From positions 1 through 34,730 of the forward strand of contig JBLNBU010000018.1 in assembly GCA_050260215.1 (NCBI GenBank): DNA of 34,730 nucleotides. Reading direction: 5' to 3'. The notes beneath the pieces were generated by a model that had not been told where the DNA came from, made no database searches, and saw nothing but the letters and a program-made list of their open reading frames with translations. This DNA comes from JBLNBU01 sp050260215 (GTDB taxonomy: Bacteria > Pseudomonadota > Alphaproteobacteria > Rhodospirillales > Magnetospirillaceae). Position numbers and translations under genes: made by a program. This document shows, piece by piece, positions 31,536-34,730 of the stretch. Numbering within the stretch: the first letter of the stretch is position 1; every line of letters begins with the position of its first letter.

Positions 31536-31769
31536 TCAGTGCTTGGCAGCGGTGTCGCGGTTCTCGGTGCGCGCGGCCGAGGCGTCGGTGACGCTGGGCT
31601 GCGGCTGGGCGGAAGCGGCGGGCGCCTCGTCCTCGTCCTTCAGGCCCTGCTTGAACGCCTTGACGCCCTTGGCCATGTCGCCCATCAGCTTGGGGATCTT
31701 GTTGGCCCCGAACAGCAGCAGGACGATGATCAGGACGATGAGCCAGTGGCCGATGCTCCAGCTACCCAT
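31536..31769 (-). CDS. tatA: Sec-independent protein translocase subunit TatA
   Basis: TatA oligomerises to form the protein-conducting element of the Tat system. The 77-residue protein has MGSWSIGHWLIVLIIVLLLF as its single membrane helix, the FGANKIPKLMGDMAKGVKAF hinge and amphipathic helix, and a charged, flexible tail. I chose ATG 31769, preceded by GGGAGAAA; the frame extends 13 residues upstream without a ribosome site. It heads the tatABC operon, with a 117-base gap after scpB that probably holds its promoter, though none is clear by eye. Confidence 0.96.
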   Translation of the reverse strand: MGSWSIGHWLIVLIIVLLLFGANKIPKLMGDMAKGVKAFKQGLKDEDEAPAASAQPQPSVTDASAARTENRDTAAKH

Positions 31770-31886
31770 ACTGCGTTTCTCCCAGAGCGGAATTTGCCCG
31801 CCTTCCAAGTTGGCCGCGGATCATCGCAAATGCAACGCCGGGCCGCAATGGATGATGTGCTGCCCCGCCCACGTGTCTGATGGGGA

Positions 31887-32525
31887 TCACAGCCCCAGCA
31901 GCAGGTCCTCTTCCAGCGGCTCGGCCGGCTCCTCCTCGACCTCGTCCATGTCGACCAGGGTGGCGCCGTCCACCGCGCGGTTGCCGTAGGCGTCGGCGGC
32001 GGGGCGGGCGTCGAGCAGGCCGGATGCCTTCAGTTCGGCGACGCCGGGCAGGTCGTCCAGGCTTTCCAGGCCGAAGTGGTCGAGAAAGCCGTCGGTGGTG
32101 GCCCAGGTCAGCGGCCGGCCCGGGGTGCGGCGCCGGCCGCGCGGGCGCACCCAGCCGGCGGCGAACAGGGTGTCCAGCGTGCCCTTGGACAGGGCGACGC
32201 CGCGGATCTCCTCGATCTCGGCGCGGGTGACCGGCTGGTGGTAGGCGATGATGGCCAAGGTCTCGATGGCGGCGCGCGACAGGCGGCGCTGCTCGGTGGT
32301 CTCGATGCGCATGGCCTCGGCCAAGTCGGGAGCGGTGCGGAACGCCCACTTGCCCTCGCGCCGGACCAGGTTGACGCCGCGGGCGGCGTAGTGGCTTTCC
32401 AGCTCGGCCAGCACGGCGGCCGCGTCGACGCCCTCGGGCAGGCGTTCGGCGATGGCGCGCTCGTCCAGCGGCTTGTCCGAGGCGAACAGCAGCGCCTCGA
32501 CCAGGCGCAGGTGCTCGAAGCTCAT
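31887..32525 (-). CDS. scpB: Segregation and condensation protein B
   Basis: ScpB, with ScpA, bridges the heads of the SMC condensin complex that compacts the chromosome. The 212-residue protein has the two winged-helix domains of the family: LRLVEALLFASDKPLDERAI at the start, then RRLSRAAIETLAIIAYHQPV (key residues L, S, A, E, T, L, I, Y, P) and TRAEIEEIRGVALSKGTLDTL, RPRGRRRTPGRPLTW-type recognition loop and TTDGFLDHFGLESLDDLP. The tail is acidic (VEEEPAEPLEEDLL). Its ATG overlaps the scpA stop by 4 bases. Confidence 0.95.
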   Translation of the reverse strand: MSFEHLRLVEALLFASDKPLDERAIAERLPEGVDAAAVLAELESHYAARGVNLVRREGKWAFRTAPDLAEAMRIETTEQRRLSRAAIETLAIIAYHQPVTRAEIEEIRGVALSKGTLDTLFAAGWVRPRGRRRTPGRPLTWATTDGFLDHFGLESLDDLPGVAELKASGLLDARPAADAYGNRAVDGATLVDMDEVEEEPAEPLEEDLLLGL

Positions 32526-33322
32526 TCATCCCTCCCCGGCTCGGCGGCGCGGACGTAGATGGGCGAATAGGGGGTGCCGTCCTGGCGCACCACCACCTTG
32601 CCCTGCTTGGCCAGTTCCAGGACGGCGACGAAGGTGGCGGCCACCGCCGACTTCATCTTCAGCGTGTCGCCCTCGACGGGCGGCAGGTAGGCTGACAGCA
32701 CCGACCAGTCGGGCAGCTTGCCCAGCAGGCGTTCCAGCCGCTGCAGGGCGTCGTCGACCGACCACAGGTCGGGGGCCTCGACGGTCAGCGTGCGCACCGA
32801 GGTGCGCACGATGTGGTCGCCGTAAGCCTTGAGCACGTCGTAGAGGCCTACGTCCCAGATGGAGGTGCTGACCACCTCCAGGCCCTCGGGGGCGCCGCGG
32901 GCGAAGACGTCCCGGCCCAGCTGAGGGCGCGCCATCAGGCGGTTGCCGACCTGCTGCATGGCCTCCAGCCGGCGCAGGCGGAAGGCCAGCACCTCGGCCA
33001 TTTCGGCCGGGGAAAGCTCGTCGGCGGCCTCGGGCTCGGGCTCGGGCAGCAGCAGGCGAGACTTGAGATAGGCGAGCCATGCGGCCATCACCAGGTATTC
33101 GGCCGCCAGGTCGATGGCCTGGGCGCGCACACGCTGGACGAAGTCGAGATACTGGTCGGCAAGCTTGAGGATGGAGATGCGGGTCAGGTCGACCTTCTGC
33201 TCGCGCGCCAACTGCAGCAGCACGTCGAGCGGGCCTTCCCAGCTTTCCAGGTCGACGACCAGCCGTTCGCCTTCCGGCTTGCCCACCGGGCGCTCGTCGG
33301 CCTCGAACACGTCGCCTTGCAT
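32522..33322 (-). CDS. scpA: Segregation and condensation protein A
   Basis: ScpA is the kleisin subunit of bacterial condensin. The 266-residue protein carries WEGPLDVLLQLAREQKVDL (about 28-46), KLADQYLDFVQRV, AAEYLVMAAWLAYLKSRLLLP (about 76-96), and a C-terminal winged helix ending KSAVAATFVAVLELAKQGKV and FSPI-like YSPIYVR. I chose ATG 33322, with AAGGGG about 8 bases upstream inside the preceding gene's 3' end; a GTG overlapping that gene's TGA is an alternative four residues earlier. The gene is coupled to scpB. smc is not in the window. Confidence 0.95.
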   Translation of the reverse strand: MQGDVFEADERPVGKPEGERLVVDLESWEGPLDVLLQLAREQKVDLTRISILKLADQYLDFVQRVRAQAIDLAAEYLVMAAWLAYLKSRLLLPEPEPEAADELSPAEMAEVLAFRLRRLEAMQQVGNRLMARPQLGRDVFARGAPEGLEVVSTSIWDVGLYDVLKAYGDHIVRTSVRTLTVEAPDLWSVDDALQRLERLLGKLPDWSVLSAYLPPVEGDTLKMKSAVAATFVAVLELAKQGKVVVRQDGTPYSPIYVRAAEPGRDE

Positions 33323-33330
33323 CCCCTTCG

Positions 33331-34020
33331 TCACCCCTTGGGGCCGAACCCCTGCATCACCACGCGGGCCAGCCACTCGACCGGGCCGTTCAGCAGCAGC
33401 CGGAAGACGTCCAGGTCCATTCCCACCGCGCGCCCCAGCGGCGGCAGGATGAACATCGCCGCCAGCAGAATCAAGAGACCGACGTTTTCCAGCCGCGCCA
33501 CCCGCACCGCCAGCACCCGCGGCAACAGCCCGACCAGCACCCGGCCGCCGTCCAGCGGCGGGATGGGGATCATGTTGAAAACCGCCAGCAACATGTTGAT
33601 GAAGATGGCATTGTCCAGGTTGACGAAGAACCAGGCGCGGCCGGCCTGCGGCACCCACGGCACGGTGCGCACCAGCAGCACCGCGGCGATTGCCATGGCC
33701 AAGTTGGTGGCCGGCCCGGCGGCGGCGACCACCACCATGCCCAGGCGGGCCTTGCGCAGCTTGGCGTAGTTGACCGGCACCGGCTTGGCCCAGCCGAACA
33801 GGAAGCTGCCGGTGGCCAGCAGCACGGCGGGCAGCAGCAAGGTGCCGACGGGATCGATGTGGCGCAGCGGGTTGAGCGAGATGCGCCCCAGCCGCTTGGC
33901 GGTGTCGTCGCCCAGCATCAGGGCGGCATAGCCGTGGGCGGCCTCGTGCAGCGTCACGGCGAAGATCAGGGGCAGCGCCCAGATCGAGATGCCATAGACG
34001 ATGCCGGCCGCATCCATCAT
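33331..34020 (-). CDS. Site-2 protease family (M50) intramembrane metalloprotease
   Basis: This 229-residue membrane protein has the zinc motif H25-E-A-A-H29 in FAVTLHEAAHGYAALMLGD and the second motif NMIPIPPLDGGRVLVGLLP, with about six hydrophobic segments, as in the compact (group III-like) site-2 proteases without PDZ domains. Such proteins cleave membrane-embedded substrates, but the substrate here is unknown. The start ATG at 34020 overlaps the nagZ stop (ATGATG/TGA), so translation is coupled. Position between nagZ and scpA is common in alphaproteobacteria and does not reveal its target. Confidence 0.93.
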   Translation of the reverse strand: MMDAAGIVYGISIWALPLIFAVTLHEAAHGYAALMLGDDTAKRLGRISLNPLRHIDPVGTLLLPAVLLATGSFLFGWAKPVPVNYAKLRKARLGMVVVAAAGPATNLAMAIAAVLLVRTVPWVPQAGRAWFFVNLDNAIFINMLLAVFNMIPIPPLDGGRVLVGLLPRVLAVRVARLENVGLLILLAAMFILPPLGRAVGMDLDVFRLLLNGPVEWLARVVMQGFGPKG

Positions 34021-34730
34021 GCCAGCAGCCTTTCGACCTCGGCGGCAGCGGCGGCGGTATCCAGGGGCGGCGCCTTGCGCTTCATCGCGGCGGCGCGGGC
34101 GACGCGTTCGCGGGCGATCTCGGTCAGCGGGCGGACGGCGGCGCAGACCGCGGCCATCTCGGCCATGTCGCCGTTGCAGTGAAGCACCAGGTCGCAGCCG
34201 GCATCCAGCGCGGCGCGGGTGCGGTCCTCGAAGCTGCCGCCCAGCGCCTTCATGCTGAGGTCGTCCGAGACCAGCACGCCGTCGAAGCCGATCAGCCCGC
34301 GGATGACCTCGCCGATCACCTTGGCCGAGGTGGTGGCCGGGGCGCCTGCGTCCAGCGCGGTATAGACCACATGCGCGGTCATCGCCCAAGGGGCGTCGGC
34401 CAGCGCCCGGAAGGGCGGGAAGTCCTGGGCCTCGAGCGCGGCGCGCGGCGCGTCGACCACCGGCAGCGACAGGTGCGAATCGACCATGGCGCGCCCGTGG
34501 CCGGGGATGTGCTTGATGACCGGCAGCACGCCTTCGTCCAGCAGTCCGTCGCAGACGGCGCGGCCCAGTTCGGCCACCTGCGCGGGCTCAAGCCCATAGG
34601 CGCGGTCGCCGATGACGTCGTGGGCGCCGGGGACCGGGACGTCAAGCACCGGGGCGCAATCGACGTCGATGCCGAGGCCGGCCAGCTCACGCCCGATCAG
34701 GCGGAAGTTGAGGCGCAATGCCTCGCACGC
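34017..34730 (-). CDS. nagZ: Beta-N-acetylhexosaminidase NagZ, 5' end outside window
   Basis: NagZ removes N-acetylglucosamine from anhydro-muropeptides during cell-wall recycling in the cytoplasm. The visible 237 residues are the C-terminal part of a glycoside hydrolase family 3 domain and continue past the window edge with no start in reach (the TTG at 34718 is inside the gene). Motifs are LAGLGIDVDCAPVLDVP, VIKHIPGHGRAMVDSHLSLP with the catalytic His/Asp loop, and GVLVSDDLSMKALGG with the nucleophilic Asp. Substrates come from lytic transglycosylases such as the slt product in this window. Confidence 0.94.
   Translation of the reverse strand, partial: ACEALRLNFRLIGRELAGLGIDVDCAPVLDVPVPGAHDVIGDRAYGLEPAQVAELGRAVCDGLLDEGVLPVIKHIPGHGRAMVDSHLSLPVVDAPRAALEAQDFPPFRALADAPWAMTAHVVYTALDAGAPATTSAKVIGEVIRGLIGFDGVLVSDDLSMKALGGSFEDRTRAALDAGCDLVLHCNGDMAEMAAVCAAVRPLTEIARERVARAAAMKRKAPPLDTAAAAAEVERLLA

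Overview
The window is GC-rich, densely packed bacterial chromosome and looks like ordinary core genome of an alphaproteobacterium, most likely a Rhodospirillales member of the Magnetospirillum type. That placement is inferred from gene content and order (tatABC next to scpAB, a DUF815 ATPase next to yajC-secDF, slt-dapA-smpB, a TakP-type TRAP binding protein, bpt) and from base composition; no rRNA or other marker gene is present. No phage, integrase, transposase, CRISPR, tRNA or rRNA is visible. No gap reaches 300 bases; the largest are 3233-3447 (motA promoter region) and 12192-12409 (divergent slt/dapA region).

Left part (1-10.1 kb): the C-terminal part of a penicillin-acylase-family protein overlaps a threonine ammonia-lyase. 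A flavin reductase faces away from motA-motB, the flagellar stator pair. Then come an RDD membrane protein, the N-degron leucyltransferase Bpt and a TRAP transporter whose membrane genes (dctQM) converge on their probable binding protein gene (TakP-like) across a strong bidirectional terminator.

Middle part (10.2-23.4 kb): a lytic transglycosylase gene is divergent from dapA-smpB. An HD-GYP protein with a degenerate receiver follows, then a small soluble molybdopterin oxidoreductase. A two-gene unit encodes a Tat-exported PstS-like binding protein and a large membrane histidine kinase. Next are a complete M23 endopeptidase, pgpA-pncC, a 62-residue unknown protein, a small convergent unknown protein and a lone acetolactate-synthase-like ThDP enzyme.

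Right part (23.5-34.7 kb): a conserved envelope and secretion cluster, almost all on the minus strand. Read in the direction of transcription it runs nagZ, site-2 protease, scpA, scpB, tatA, tatB, tatC, surE, pcm, LysM/LytM lipoprotein; then, after a plus-strand DUF815 ATPase, yajC, secD, secF and an Mth938-like gene. Together these cover both main export routes (Sec accessory complex and Tat), wall recycling and division-linked wall remodelling, chromosome condensation and protein/nucleotide repair.

The most unusual items are the binding-protein/kinase pair without a transporter, two copies of a double-hairpin dispersed repeat, a second family of small palindromes placed at gene ends, and several small unknown genes. 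I found no convincing new multi-gene defence or mobile system.
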